In this document: one piece after another, positions 17,245 to 25,942 of the stretch
Position numbering within the stretch: the first letter of the stretch is position 1
How the letters are laid out: every line of letters begins with the position of its first letter
Assembly: GCF_014196925.1 (NCBI RefSeq)
Contig: NZ_JACIEN010000008.1
Span: 62,001-126,000 of the forward strand
DNA: 64,000 nt
Direction: 5' to 3'
From: Chelatococcus caeni
GTDB lineage: Bacteria > Pseudomonadota > Alphaproteobacteria > Rhizobiales > Beijerinckiaceae
Position numbers and translations under genes: made by a program
Notes under the pieces: model-generated
Told to the model about the DNA's origin: nothing
Databases searched by the model: none
What the model saw: the letters and a program-made list of their open reading frames with translations, nothing else

Positions 17245-19208
17245 GCGGCCTTCTCCTTCACCGCGGCGGGATAGATCCGCATGTCGCGGATCTTGACGCG
17301 CGCCGAAATCGTGCCCTTGCGGCCGTCCTCGAAGGTCACTTCGGTCGTGATGTCGGCCTCGCGCGAGCCGTCGTAGAGCGCCGTGATGAGCGGCGCGTAG
17401 CGCTCGGCGATGAAGCCGCGCCTGACCTTCTGCGTGCGCGTGAGCTCGCCGTCGTCCGCATCGAGCTCCTTGTGCAGGATGAGGAAGCGGCGGATCTGCG
17501 CACCGGCCATCATCGGCTCGGCGGCGAGGGAGCGGTTCACCTCGTCGACGTTCTTCTCGAGCATGTCGTAGACGAGCGGATGGCCGGCGAGCTCCTGGTA
17601 GGAGCCGTAGACCACGTTGTTGCGCTCGGCCCAGTTGCCGACGGCGGTGAGGTCGATGTTGATGAAGCAGGAGACGTAGTCGCGCTCGTGGCCGAAGGCG
17701 ACGGCCTCCTTCACGTTGGGGAAGAACTTCAGCTTGTTCTCGATGTACTTGGGCGGGAAGAGCGAGCCGTCGTTGAGCTTGCCGACGTCCTTGGCGCGGT
17801 CGATGATCTTGAGGTGGCCGGCGGGGTCGAAGAAGCCGGCATCGCCCGTCTTGATGAAGCCGTCCTCGGTCAGCACCTCGCTGGTCTTCTCCTCATCCCT
17901 GAAATAGCCGGTGAACATGCCCGGCGAGCGGAACAGCACCTCCCCGCTCTCGGAGAGGCGGATTTCGACATTGGGCATCGGCGGGCCGACCGTGTCCGGC
18001 TTGATGGCGCCGTCAGGCTGGGCCGTGACGTAGAGGAAGGCCTCCGTCTGGCCGTAGAGCTGCTTCAGGTTGAGGCCGAGCGAACGGTAGAAGGAGAAGA
18101 GGTCCGGCCCGATCGCCTCGCCCGCCGTATAGGCGACGCGAATGCGCGAGAAGCCGAGCACGTTCTTCAGCGGTTCGTAGACGAGGAGCCGCCCGAGCCC
18201 GTAGAGCAATCGCCCGCCGAGCGGCACGTCTTCGCCGTTGAGGATCTTCTCGCCATAGCGCTTCGCGACGCCGATGAAGTAATGAAACATGCGCCGCTTC
18301 AGCCCGCCCGCATCCTCCATGCGGATCATGACGCGGGTCAGGATCTGCTCGAAGACGCGCGGCGGCGCGAAATAGAAGGTCGGGCCGATCTCCTTGAGGT
18401 CCTGCATCGCCGTCTCGGCCGATTCCGGGCAGGCCATGCAGAAGCCGGCGACGAGCCCCTGGGCATAGTTGAGGTAATGGTCGCCGACCCAGGCGAGCGG
18501 CAGGTAGGCGAGCACCTCGTCCTTCTCGTCCAGCTTGTCGAAGGTCACCGTGTCGCGCGCCGCGGCGATGCAGCGCTCGGCGGTCAGCACGACCCCCTTG
18601 GAACGGCCTGTGGTGCCCGAGGTGTAAAGGATGATGGATACGTCCGAGCCCTTGCCGGCGGCCATGATGCCGTCGAGCCATGACGAGACCGCAGGATCCT
18701 TCAGCGCCTCCTCGCCCTCCGCGATAACCTCGGCCATCGGGTGGAGACGCGTATGGTCGTAGTCGCGCAGGCCGCGCGGCTCGTCGTAGATCATGTGCCG
18801 CAGCAGGGGCAGGCGCTCGGAGACGGAGAGGATCTTGTCGACCTGCTCCTGGTCCTGCACCGCCGCGAACTTCACCTCGGCGTGGGCGAGGACATAGGCG
18901 AGTTCGTCCGCCACGGCGTCGGCATAGACGGGCACGGGCACCGCCCCGAGCATCTGGGCTGCCATCACCGTCCAGTAGAGCTTCGGCCGGTTGGCGCCGA
19001 CGATGGCGATGGCCTCGCCGTGCTTGAGGCCGAGCCGCTCGAGCCCCACGGCGAGGCAGCGCACGTTTTCGTACACCTCGGCCCACGTCCACGTCTGCCA
19101 GATGCCGAGATCCTTGTGGCGGAAGGCCGGCCGGTCGCCGCGCACCGCCGCGTTGTGCGCCAGAAGCTTGGCGAAAGTGTCCGCCCGCACGGAATCGACC
19201 GCTGTCAC
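17241..19208 (-). CDS. Long-chain acyl-CoA synthetase-like AMP-binding protein
   Basis: First gene of the ABC operon; 655 residues. It would adenylate a fatty or aryl carboxylic acid and form its CoA thioester. Motifs: the P-loop ILYTSGTTGRSKGVV, YLPLAWVGDHYL, LKQLYGQTEAF, VGPPMPNVEIRLSESGEVLFRSPGMFTGYF, and TGDAGFFDPAGHLKIIDRAKDVGKLNDGSLFPP. The C-terminal lid (ELTRTQKVRRGFIAERY) is complete. GTG 19208 is favoured by a strong AGGGAGGAACGTGCC just upstream. Coupling by a 4-base overlap to livG implies that the transporter and ligase handle the same acid, a vectorial-acylation-like arrangement. Confidence 0.9.
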   Translation of the reverse strand: MTAVDSVRADTFAKLLAHNAAVRGDRPAFRHKDLGIWQTWTWAEVYENVRCLAVGLERLGLKHGEAIAIVGANRPKLYWTVMAAQMLGAVPVPVYADAVADELAYVLAHAEVKFAAVQDQEQVDKILSVSERLPLLRHMIYDEPRGLRDYDHTRLHPMAEVIAEGEEALKDPAVSSWLDGIMAAGKGSDVSIILYTSGTTGRSKGVVLTAERCIAAARDTVTFDKLDEKDEVLAYLPLAWVGDHYLNYAQGLVAGFCMACPESAETAMQDLKEIGPTFYFAPPRVFEQILTRVMIRMEDAGGLKRRMFHYFIGVAKRYGEKILNGEDVPLGGRLLYGLGRLLVYEPLKNVLGFSRIRVAYTAGEAIGPDLFSFYRSLGLNLKQLYGQTEAFLYVTAQPDGAIKPDTVGPPMPNVEIRLSESGEVLFRSPGMFTGYFRDEEKTSEVLTEDGFIKTGDAGFFDPAGHLKIIDRAKDVGKLNDGSLFPPKYIENKLKFFPNVKEAVAFGHERDYVSCFINIDLTAVGNWAERNNVVYGSYQELAGHPLVYDMLEKNVDEVNRSLAAEPMMAGAQIRRFLILHKELDADDGELTRTQKVRRGFIAERYAPLITALYDGSREADITTEVTFEDGRKGTISARVKIRDMRIYPAAVKEKAA

Positions 19209-19514
19209 GGCACGTTCCTCCCTTCGGCCCCATCGGCCATGGCGTTTCCCTACAGGCCGGGTTTTGCCGGCTCTCGTTGATGCTCGAATAGTGCGCGGAG
19301 GGCCGCATCTCCGCAAGCATCCGCTTGACAGACAAGTCAGGCCCGTGTTGGCTGGGATGCCGGCTTGTGCCGACCGTTTTCCCCGCCTTTTTTGTCCATT
19401 TCGTCCCGTTCCGCCGTCATGCGGGACCTGTTTGGCGTCGCAGCATTCCGTGCGGAAAAACGAATATCACCTGGGAGCGATCCGCAGAAATCGTGCGGCG
19501 ATTCGCATCCGGCC
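19209..19514. other. Promoter gap upstream of the ABC/CoA-ligase operon
   Basis: 306 bases between the synthetase start and the crp-type stop, without a credible gene. It holds the TGAC-N6-GTCA palindrome (19323-19342), a GTCCCG..CGGGAC pair (about 19403-19427), and AT-richer pieces near 19390 and 19450-19490. The operon promoter must lie here unless transcription continues from the Crp/Fnr-type gene. Confidence 0.5.
19323..19342. promoter_or_regulatory. Candidate operator palindrome for the ABC/CoA-ligase operon
   Basis: GCTTGAC-N6-GTCAGGC-like dyad (core TGAC-N6-GTCA), 115 bases upstream of the synthetase start. Dyads of this size are bound by TetR-type or other dimeric regulators of acyl-CoA metabolism. 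No dedicated regulator gene of that class adjoins it; the nearest is the Crp/Fnr protein. Confidence 0.35.
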
Positions 19515-20189
19515 TCATTCGCCGTAGCGGGCCAGCCGGCGCAGGTCGATGATGCGCACGCCGCTGTGCTCGATCTTCAGGAGGCCCTCGTCCTCGAGCG
19601 CCCGGAGGCACTTGTTGGTCATCTGGCGCGACAGGCCGGAGAGCAGCCCGAGCTCCTCCTGGCTGATGTCGAGATAGCTGCCGACGCTCGGATAGAGCAC
19701 CGGGTTGAACATCCAGGCGAGGCCGCGCGCGAGCCGCGCCTGCGCGTCGAGCATGCGGTCATAGCCGAGCACGGCGATGAACTGGCCGAGCCGCTCGTTG
19801 AGCTGATGGACGAGGAAGCGGTTGAAGGCGACGCTGTTGTCGAACAGCCAGAGGAAGGTCGCCCGGTTCATCAGCGCAAGGCGCGTCGCACGGATGGCGA
19901 CGAGGTCGTACTTGCGCTGCTCGTCCTTGAGCAGGGTGCCTTCGCCGAACCATCCGCCCGCCGGCATGCCGGTGAAGGTGACGGCCTTGCCCGTGTCGGA
20001 CACCGTGCTGACCTTGACGAGGCCGCTGACGACGCCGGACCAGCTGTCGAAGCGGTCCCCCTGATGGCAGATATACTCTCCCTGCGCAAAGCTGCGCTCG
20101 ACGATGCCCCTCGCCGCCCGCTCCCGTTCGGCCGGGGAAAGATCATGCGCCCAGCGCGCAATGGAAAGAAGATGCTCGGTCGTGATCAA
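19515..20189 (-). CDS. Crp/Fnr family transcriptional regulator
   Basis: A 224-residue cytoplasmic regulator with an N-terminal cyclic-nucleotide-binding-type beta-roll (about 30-115; GEYICHQGDRFDSWSGVVSGLVKVS, GGWFGEGTLL) and a C-terminal winged helix (DISQEELGLLSGLSRQMTNKCLRALEDEGLLKIE). It lacks the Fnr N-terminal Cys cluster, so it is not a classic oxygen sensor, and its roll does not show the full cAMP signature. It lies upstream of, and codirectional with, the ABC/CoA-ligase operon and divergent from the isochorismatase-like gene; it may control either. Confidence 0.9.
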   Translation of the reverse strand: MITTEHLLSIARWAHDLSPAERERAARGIVERSFAQGEYICHQGDRFDSWSGVVSGLVKVSTVSDTGKAVTFTGMPAGGWFGEGTLLKDEQRKYDLVAIRATRLALMNRATFLWLFDNSVAFNRFLVHQLNERLGQFIAVLGYDRMLDAQARLARGLAWMFNPVLYPSVGSYLDISQEELGLLSGLSRQMTNKCLRALEDEGLLKIEHSGVRIIDLRRLARYGE

Positions 20190-20369
20190 GACACTGTCCG
20201 TGGCCGCGTCGCCGGCACACTATAGAGAGGCTTGCCGGCCAAGCGAAGCATCGTGCGCCGCCCGGGGGCTCGGCCTTGCGTCTCCCTTCTTTCGTCCTCT
20301 TGTCCAGCCTCGTCGGGAATGGAACCTTGGCGGCAGAAACCGGGTGAACCTTGGGGGAACCATCCTGCG

Positions 20370-20903
20370 ATGATCATCGAAGCCGAACGCTCCTGCCTTC
20401 TCCTCGTCGACTTTCAGGGCCGCCTCGCCCCCGCCATTTCAGGCGCCATGGAGACGGTCGCTGCGGCGCGGCGCCTCGCGCTCGCCGCCCGGCTCTTCGA
20501 CGTGCCCGTCATCGCCAGCGAGCAGAACCCGCAGGGGCTCGGCCCGACGATCGAAGCCCTGCGCGACCTGCCGGAGCTCGTCATCGCCAAGACGGCCTTC
20601 GACGCCTCGCGCCAGAGCGAACTGCAGGATGCCCTCGACGAGAACCGCGACACCGTGCTCATCGCCGGCTGGGAGGCGCACGTCTGCGTCATGCAGACGG
20701 CCTTCGGCCTCAAGATGAACGGCTTCGCCCCCATCGTCGTGGCCGACGCCATCGGCTCGCGCCAGCCGGCGAGCAAGGCCGCCGCCCTCGACCGGCTCGC
20801 CCGCCACGGCGTCGAGATCGTTACGAGCGAGATGGTCGTCTTCGAATGGCTGCAGGATTGCGAGCACCCGCGCTTCAAAGAAGCGCTCGCCCTGATCAAG
20901 TGA
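20370..20903 (+). CDS. Isochorismatase-family cysteine hydrolase
   Basis: A 177-residue cytoplasmic hydrolase of the isochorismatase/nicotinamidase fold. The catalytic triad is visible: Asp in LLVDFQGRLAP (near residue 13), Lys in VIAKTAFDAS (near 74), and Cys in GWEAHVCVMQTAFGL (near 108). ATG 20370 begins MIIEAERSCLLLVDF; the frame is open further upstream but without similarity. It is closest to the YcaC-like hydrolases of unknown substrate; amides are common substrates in this fold. It stands alone, divergent from the Crp/Fnr gene. Confidence 0.88.
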   Translation: MIIEAERSCLLLVDFQGRLAPAISGAMETVAAARRLALAARLFDVPVIASEQNPQGLGPTIEALRDLPELVIAKTAFDASRQSELQDALDENRDTVLIAGWEAHVCVMQTAFGLKMNGFAPIVVADAIGSRQPASKAAALDRLARHGVEIVTSEMVVFEWLQDCEHPRFKEALALIK

Positions 20904-20919
20904 CGCAAGACCGCAACGG

Positions 20920-21765
20920 TCAGGTGCGCCGCGGCAGGCGCGGCACACCGGCCTGCCGCGCATAGGCCGCCGGGGTCAAACCGTAGGCGCGCTTGAAGAG
21001 CCGGGTAAGGTGGGCCTGGTCCGTGAAGCCAGCCTCCGCCGCCGCTTCGGCGGGCGGGATGCCGCGGGCGAGCGCGCCCTTGGCCGCCTCCAGGCGGATG
21101 GCGCGCAGATATTCGCTCGGCGGCAGGCCGAAGCGGCGCCGGAAGGCACGGATGAGCTGAAAGCGCCCGAGCCCTTCTCCCTCGGCCAGCGCCTCGATCG
21201 TCAGCCGCTCCGCCATCTCCTCCCGCATGCGCGCGGCGAGCCCGGCGATGGCTCCATGGCCTGCATCCTCCGCCCGGCCGCGCCGCCCGGCGTGACGCAT
21301 GAGCGTGGCGGCGAGCCCGAGGTAGCGCTCCCCCGCCGCGAAGGGATCATCCCCAGCGTCGAGCTCGTGCGCATAGGCGAAAAGCGCGGCGGCAAGCGGC
21401 GGATCCTCCGCCACCACATCCCGGAAGCCGATCTCGTGCCTGGGGCCGAGCTCGGCGAGCGCGGCCGATAACGGCTCCGGCGCCAGATAGAGCATGCGGT
21501 AGACAACGCCCGCGTCGGTCGTCGCATGGCCGTCATGCAGGTCGAAGGGGCTGAACAGGATGACGGAGCCCGGCTGCGTCCGGTGCCGGGCGCCGCGGCA
21601 CCAGAAGCTCTGCGATCCCCGCTCCGTGAAGCCGACCGCATAGGTCGCATGCGCGTGCCGGCCGTAGGCGTGCCGGCTGAGGCCGGCCTGCAGCGCCTCG
21701 GCGCCGCGCGTGTCGTCGCGCCGTGTTCGGAACCAGTCGTCGGCAGTTGCCTGTTGCAAGACCAT
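20920..21765 (-). CDS. AraC family transcriptional regulator
   Basis: 281 residues. An N-terminal cupin-like sensing domain (HAYGRHAHATYAVGFTERGSQSFW, PGSVILFSPFDLHDGH) is followed by two C-terminal helix-turn-helix units (LTIEALAEGEGLGRFQLIRAFRRRFGLPPSEYLRAIRLEAAKGAL, AEAGFTDQAHLTRLFKRAYGLTPAAYAR). ATG 21765 is preceded by AGGAGAGA. It is divergent from the DUF2000 gene 95 bases away, an arrangement that suggests it controls that gene. The ligand is unknown. Confidence 0.9.
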   Translation of the reverse strand: MVLQQATADDWFRTRRDDTRGAEALQAGLSRHAYGRHAHATYAVGFTERGSQSFWCRGARHRTQPGSVILFSPFDLHDGHATTDAGVVYRMLYLAPEPLSAALAELGPRHEIGFRDVVAEDPPLAAALFAYAHELDAGDDPFAAGERYLGLAATLMRHAGRRGRAEDAGHGAIAGLAARMREEMAERLTIEALAEGEGLGRFQLIRAFRRRFGLPPSEYLRAIRLEAAKGALARGIPPAEAAAEAGFTDQAHLTRLFKRAYGLTPAAYARQAGVPRLPRRT

Positions 21766-21860
21766 CTCTCCTCGCCGCACCAGCGTACAAGACGCGGGGC
21801 GCAACCGGAAACGATCCTGGACACGACAGCCCAACGAAGAGGCAGGAGAGCCGGGATCAC

Positions 21861-22274
21861 ATGAAGTTCGACACCAAGATCGCCATTGCCGTGCGCGAGG
21901 ATCTCGCCGTCTGGCAGAAGCTCAACATGGTCGCCTTCCTCGCGAGCGGCATCGCCGCCGGCAGGCCCGGCACCATCGGGGAGCCCTATCGGGACGGCTC
22001 GGGCCGGCAATACTGGTCGATGTTCGGCCAGCCCGTGGTCGTGCTGACCGCCGCGGACGGCGCTGCGCTCAAGGCCGCTTACGAGCGGGCCTGGTCGCGT
22101 AGCCTCGGCCTCGCCGTCTTCACCGAGCAGCTGTTCGCGACGGGCCACGACGCGGCAAACCGCGCCGCCGTCGCCGCCGTGCCGAGCCCGGAGCTCGATC
22201 TTGCGGGCTTTTCCGTGCACGGGCCGCGCAATGATGTCGACCGCGCCCTCAAGGGGCTCGGCCTGCACCGGTGA
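21861..22274 (+). CDS. DUF2000 family protein
   Basis: A 137-residue soluble protein matching the DUF2000 family: it opens MKFDTKIAIAVREDLAVWQKLNMVAFLASGI, has YRDGSGRQYWSMFGQPVVVL in the middle, and ends with LDLAGFSVHGPRNDVDRALKGL. The fold is related to peptidyl-tRNA hydrolase II-like proteins, but no activity has been assigned to this group as far as I know. GAGAG precedes the ATG. It is divergent from the AraC regulator and ends 7 bases before the convergent stop of the oxidoreductase. Confidence 0.82.
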   Translation: MKFDTKIAIAVREDLAVWQKLNMVAFLASGIAAGRPGTIGEPYRDGSGRQYWSMFGQPVVVLTAADGAALKAAYERAWSRSLGLAVFTEQLFATGHDAANRAAVAAVPSPELDLAGFSVHGPRNDVDRALKGLGLHR

Positions 22275-22281
22275 GCGCGGC

Positions 22282-25200
22282 CTATTCCGCCGCCATGGCG
22301 AGCGGCGGCTCGCCGGCGCGCCAGCGCTCGATGAGCTCGGCCTCCTCCTTCTTCGCCGCCTCGAGATGGCGCAGCTTGACGTGGCCGAAGCCGCGGATCT
22401 TCTCGGGGATCGAGGCGAGGGCGACGGCGAGCGCGTGGTTCTCCTGCGTGAGACCCTGCGTGAGCTCCGCGACGAGCGCCTCGTAACCCTTGATCAGCTG
22501 CCGCTCCGTGCGCCGCTCGGCGGTATAGCCGAAGACATCGAGCGCCGTGCCGCGCAGCACCTTGAGCCTCGCGAGCAGGCGGAACACGGGCAGCATCCGC
22601 GGGCCGAAGCTCGTCTTCTTCGGGTTGCCCTTGGCATCCTTGCGCCCGAGGATCGGCGGCGCGAGGTGGAATTCGTAGCGCAGGTTCTCGCCGGAGAAGG
22701 TCGCCCTCACCTGCTTCTCGAAACTGCCGTCGGTATAGAGCCGCGCCACCTCGTACTCGTCCTTGTAGGCCATGAGCTTGAAGAGATAGCGCGCCACCGC
22801 CGTCGCCAGCGCCGTCGCGCCGGGCTTCACCGCCGTCTCGCGCTCGCGCACGCGCTCGACGAGCGCCGCGTAGCGCGCCGCATAGGCGCTGTTCTGGTAG
22901 GCGGTGAGGAAGTCGACGCGCCGCTCCACCATCTCGTCGAGCGTCTGCGAGATGTGCCGGGCTGGCGTCGCCTCGCGCGTCGGCGCCACGAGCTGCTCGA
23001 TGCGCGCCGGCTCCAGCGCCGCACGCCGGCCCCACAGGAAGGCCGCCTTGTTGAGCCCGACCGCCTGGCCGTTGAGCGCGATGGCCTTCTCCAGCGCCGC
23101 GGCCGAGACCGGCACCTTGCCGCGCTGGTAGGCGAAGCCGAGCATGAACATGTTGGCCGCGATGGCGTTGCCGAGGATGGCGTTGGCGATGCCGGTCGCG
23201 TCGACGAAGGCGACGCCCTCGCCGGCAGCGGCCGCGATGGCCCGCTTGATGCGCTCGCTCGGCAGGTGGTAGTCGGCGTTGCGGGTGAACTCGCCCGGAT
23301 GCACCTCGGCCGTGTTGACGACGACGGTGGTGCCGTCTTGCCGGATGGCGGCGAGCACCTTCTTCATGCCGGTGACGACGAGGTCGCAGCCGAGGATGAG
23401 GTCCGCCTCGCCGGCGAAGACGCGGATGGCGTGGATGTCTTCGGGCTTCTCGGCCAGCCGGACGTGGCTGAAGACGGCGCCGCCCTTCTGGGCGAGGCCC
23501 GCCATGTCGATCATGCCGCAGGCCTTGCCTTCGAGATGCGCCGCCATGCCGAGGATGGCGCCGATCGTGACGACGCCCGTGCCACCGACACCGGTGACGA
23601 TGATGTTCCACGGCCGGCCGTTGAAGTCCGGCAGCTCCGGCTCGGGCAGCATCCCCCAGTCATCCGCGCTCTCCTTCACCTTGGCCGGAGCCGGTTTCTT
23701 CAGCTGCGCGCCATGCACGGTGACGAAGGAGGGGCAGAAGCCGTTGACGCAGGAAAAATCCTTGTTGCAGTTCGACTGGTCGATGAGGCGCTTGCGGCCG
23801 AACTCGGTCTCCAGCGGTTGCACCGAGACGCAGTTCGATTTGACGCCGCAGTCGCCGCAGCCCTCGCAGACGAGCTCGTTGATGATGACGCGCTTGTCGG
23901 GATCCGGGAACTCGCCCTTCTTGCGCCGCCGGCGCTTCTCGGCCGCGCAGGTCTGGTCGTAGATGAGCGCGGTGACGCCGGGGATCTCGGCGAGCTCGCG
24001 CTGCACGGCCTCGAGATCGTCGCGGTGGTGGAAGGTGATGCCCGCCGGCCACGCGATGGTCGCCGGATATTTGTGCGGCTCGTCCGAGACGAGGGCGATG
24101 CGCTCGACGCCTTCGGCGCGCACCTGCCGGGCGATCATGTCCACCGTGAGGCTGCCCTCGTGGTGCTGGCCGCCGGTCATGGCGACGGCGTCGTTGAACA
24201 GGATCTTGTAGGTGATGTTGGTCTTCGTCGCGATGGCCCAGCGCAGGGCGAGGATGCCCGAATGGTTGTAGGTGCCGTCGCCGAGGTTCTGGAACACGTG
24301 GCCGCGCTTGGAGAACGGCGCCTCGCCGATCCAGTTGGCGCCCTCGCCGCCCATCTGGGTGAAGCCGTCGGTGCGCCGGTCCATCCACTGCACCATGTAG
24401 TGGCAGCCGATGCCGGCATAGGCGCGCATGCCTTCCGGCACTACCGTCGAGCTGTTGTGCGGGCAGCCGGAGCAGTAGTGCGGCAGGCGGTTGGCGATCT
24501 CCGGCGCCTCCTTGAGGGCGCGCTGGAACTCCTTGATGCGGGCGACGCGCGCCGCGAGTTCCTCGCTCGGGTGGTAGCGCAAAACGCGCTCGCCGACCGC
24601 GATGGCGATGTCGTTGGGGTCGAGCGCGCCCTTGACCGGGAAGAGCCAGTTGCCCTCCTCGTCCTTCTTGCCGACGCAGATCGGCTGGTCGGCCGTGCCG
24701 TAGAGCTCCTCGCGCAGCTGCACCTCGATGAGCGAGCGCTTCTCCTCGACCACGATCACCATGTCGAGGCCGCGGGCGAAGTCGAGCAGGTCGGCGCGGC
24801 CGAGCGGCCACGGGCAGGCGATCTTGTAGAGGCGGATGCCGAGGTCGTTGGCGCGGACCTCGTCGATGCCGAGGTCCTCGAGCGCCTGGCGCACGTCGAG
24901 ATAGCTCTTGCCGACGGTGACGATGCCGATCTTCGGGTTGCGCCCACCCGAGGTGATGATGCGGTTGAGCCTGTTGGCGCGCACGAAGGCGAGCACGGCC
25001 TCGCGCTTGAACTCGTGCAGCCGCTCCTCCTGCTGGAGGATGTTGTCGAAGGGCCGGATGTTGAGCCCGCCCGGCGGCAGAACGAAGTCTTCCGGCAGGA
25101 CGATGTCGAGCCGGTCCAGCGAGCCGTCGACGATGGCGGTCGATTCCACCGTGTCCTTCATGCCCTTGAGGGCCACCCAGGTGCCGGCGAAGCGGCTGAG

Positions 25201-25779
25201 CGCATAGCCGTAGAGGCCGTAGTCGATCAGCTCCTGCACGCCGGCCGGGTTGAGGATCGGCACCATCATGTCGACGAAGTTGAACTCCGTCTGGTGCGCC
25301 ACGGTGGAGGATTCGGCCGTGTGGTCGTCACCCATGATGGCGACGACGCCGCCATGCTTCGACGTGCCGGCCATATTGGCATGACGGAAGACGTCGCCCG
25401 AGCGGTCGACGCCCGGGCCCTTGCCGTACCACAGCGAGAAGACGCCGTCGTATTTGCCCTCGCCGCGCATCTCGGCCTGCTGCGTGCCCCAGACGGCGGT
25501 CGCGGCGAGATCCTCGTTGAGGCCGGGCTGGAAGACGATTCCCGCCGGGTCGAGATGGCGCCTGGCGCGCTCGAACTGCTGGTCGAGGCCACCGAGCGGC
25601 GAGCCGCGATAGCCGGAAACAAAACCGGCGGTATGGAGGCCCATCCGCCGGTCACGCTCCCGCTGCATCAGCATGAGGCGTACGATCGCCTGCGTGCCGG
25701 TGATGAAGACGCTGCTCTTCGTCAGGTCGTACTTGTCGTCGAGCGACACGTCCCTAAGCGGAATGGCGGGCTGGCCCAT
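22282..25779 (-). CDS. Indolepyruvate ferredoxin oxidoreductase, fused alpha-beta type
   Basis: An 1165-residue cytoplasmic TPP/iron-sulfur enzyme that converts aryl- or branched 2-oxoacids to acyl-CoA with reduction of ferredoxin. Order of parts: pyrimidine-binding N-domain (VFITGTQAIVRLMLMQRERDRR, GYRGSPLGGLDQQ), TPP domain (CSGCPHNSS, NLGDGTYNHSG, AMTGGQHHEG), a 4Fe-4S Cys cluster (VCEGCGDCGVKSNC, SNCNKDFSC), then the gamma/IorB domain (GVGGTGVVTIGAILG, AQKGGAVFSHVRL) and a DUF6537-like tail. ATG 25779 has AGGAGGAGGATCGGC directly before it and is preferred to an ATG at 25845 that lacks a ribosome site. It likely serves aromatic amino-acid breakdown. Confidence 0.93.
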   Translation of the reverse strand: MGQPAIPLRDVSLDDKYDLTKSSVFITGTQAIVRLMLMQRERDRRMGLHTAGFVSGYRGSPLGGLDQQFERARRHLDPAGIVFQPGLNEDLAATAVWGTQQAEMRGEGKYDGVFSLWYGKGPGVDRSGDVFRHANMAGTSKHGGVVAIMGDDHTAESSTVAHQTEFNFVDMMVPILNPAGVQELIDYGLYGYALSRFAGTWVALKGMKDTVESTAIVDGSLDRLDIVLPEDFVLPPGGLNIRPFDNILQQEERLHEFKREAVLAFVRANRLNRIITSGGRNPKIGIVTVGKSYLDVRQALEDLGIDEVRANDLGIRLYKIACPWPLGRADLLDFARGLDMVIVVEEKRSLIEVQLREELYGTADQPICVGKKDEEGNWLFPVKGALDPNDIAIAVGERVLRYHPSEELAARVARIKEFQRALKEAPEIANRLPHYCSGCPHNSSTVVPEGMRAYAGIGCHYMVQWMDRRTDGFTQMGGEGANWIGEAPFSKRGHVFQNLGDGTYNHSGILALRWAIATKTNITYKILFNDAVAMTGGQHHEGSLTVDMIARQVRAEGVERIALVSDEPHKYPATIAWPAGITFHHRDDLEAVQRELAEIPGVTALIYDQTCAAEKRRRRKKGEFPDPDKRVIINELVCEGCGDCGVKSNCVSVQPLETEFGRKRLIDQSNCNKDFSCVNGFCPSFVTVHGAQLKKPAPAKVKESADDWGMLPEPELPDFNGRPWNIIVTGVGGTGVVTIGAILGMAAHLEGKACGMIDMAGLAQKGGAVFSHVRLAEKPEDIHAIRVFAGEADLILGCDLVVTGMKKVLAAIRQDGTTVVVNTAEVHPGEFTRNADYHLPSERIKRAIAAAAGEGVAFVDATGIANAILGNAIAANMFMLGFAYQRGKVPVSAAALEKAIALNGQAVGLNKAAFLWGRRAALEPARIEQLVAPTREATPARHISQTLDEMVERRVDFLTAYQNSAYAARYAALVERVRERETAVKPGATALATAVARYLFKLMAYKDEYEVARLYTDGSFEKQVRATFSGENLRYEFHLAPPILGRKDAKGNPKKTSFGPRMLPVFRLLARLKVLRGTALDVFGYTAERRTERQLIKGYEALVAELTQGLTQENHALAVALASIPEKIRGFGHVKLRHLEAAKKEEAELIERWRAGEPPLAMAAE

Positions 25780-25850
25780 GCCGATCCTCCTCCTGGCGCC
25801 CCCTCGGACGCGCTTGCCGCCGGATTGTTTCCCGGTCTTGGCCATGTCGA

Positions 25851-25871
25851 TATGTCAGTAATGCTGACATA
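25851..25871. promoter_or_regulatory. Perfect 8-bp inverted repeat upstream of the oxidoreductase gene
   Basis: TATGTCAG-N5-CTGACATA, 72 bases upstream of the favoured start at 25779 and about 213 upstream of the divergent DUF1007 gene. A perfect dyad of this length in an otherwise GC-rich gap looks like the operator of a dimeric repressor or activator. Its position fits the -10/+1 area of the oxidoreductase promoter. Confidence 0.5.
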
Positions 25872-25908
25872 ATTCCGAATCCGCGTCAACGAGATGAGAA
25901 TGGTTCCA

Positions 25909-25942
25909 GTTGGAGGCGCTTCCCAACTCACCGGCGCCTCCA
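25909..25942 (+). promoter_or_regulatory. Competing hairpins in the leader toward the cobalt-transport genes
   Basis: TGGAGGCGC (25911-25919) pairs perfectly with GCGCCTCCA (25934-25942). GTTGG (25909-25913) can instead pair with CCAAC (25923-25927), so the two stems exclude one another. It lies about 140 bases upstream of the DUF1007 start. No cobalamin-riboswitch landmark boxes were found. Confidence 0.3.

Noticed and set aside
22201-25872. Open frame of over 1,200 codons on the plus strand opposite the indolepyruvate oxidoreductase
   Set aside because: Same antisense artefact; composition is implausible for a protein and the minus strand has clear TPP and Fe-S motifs.
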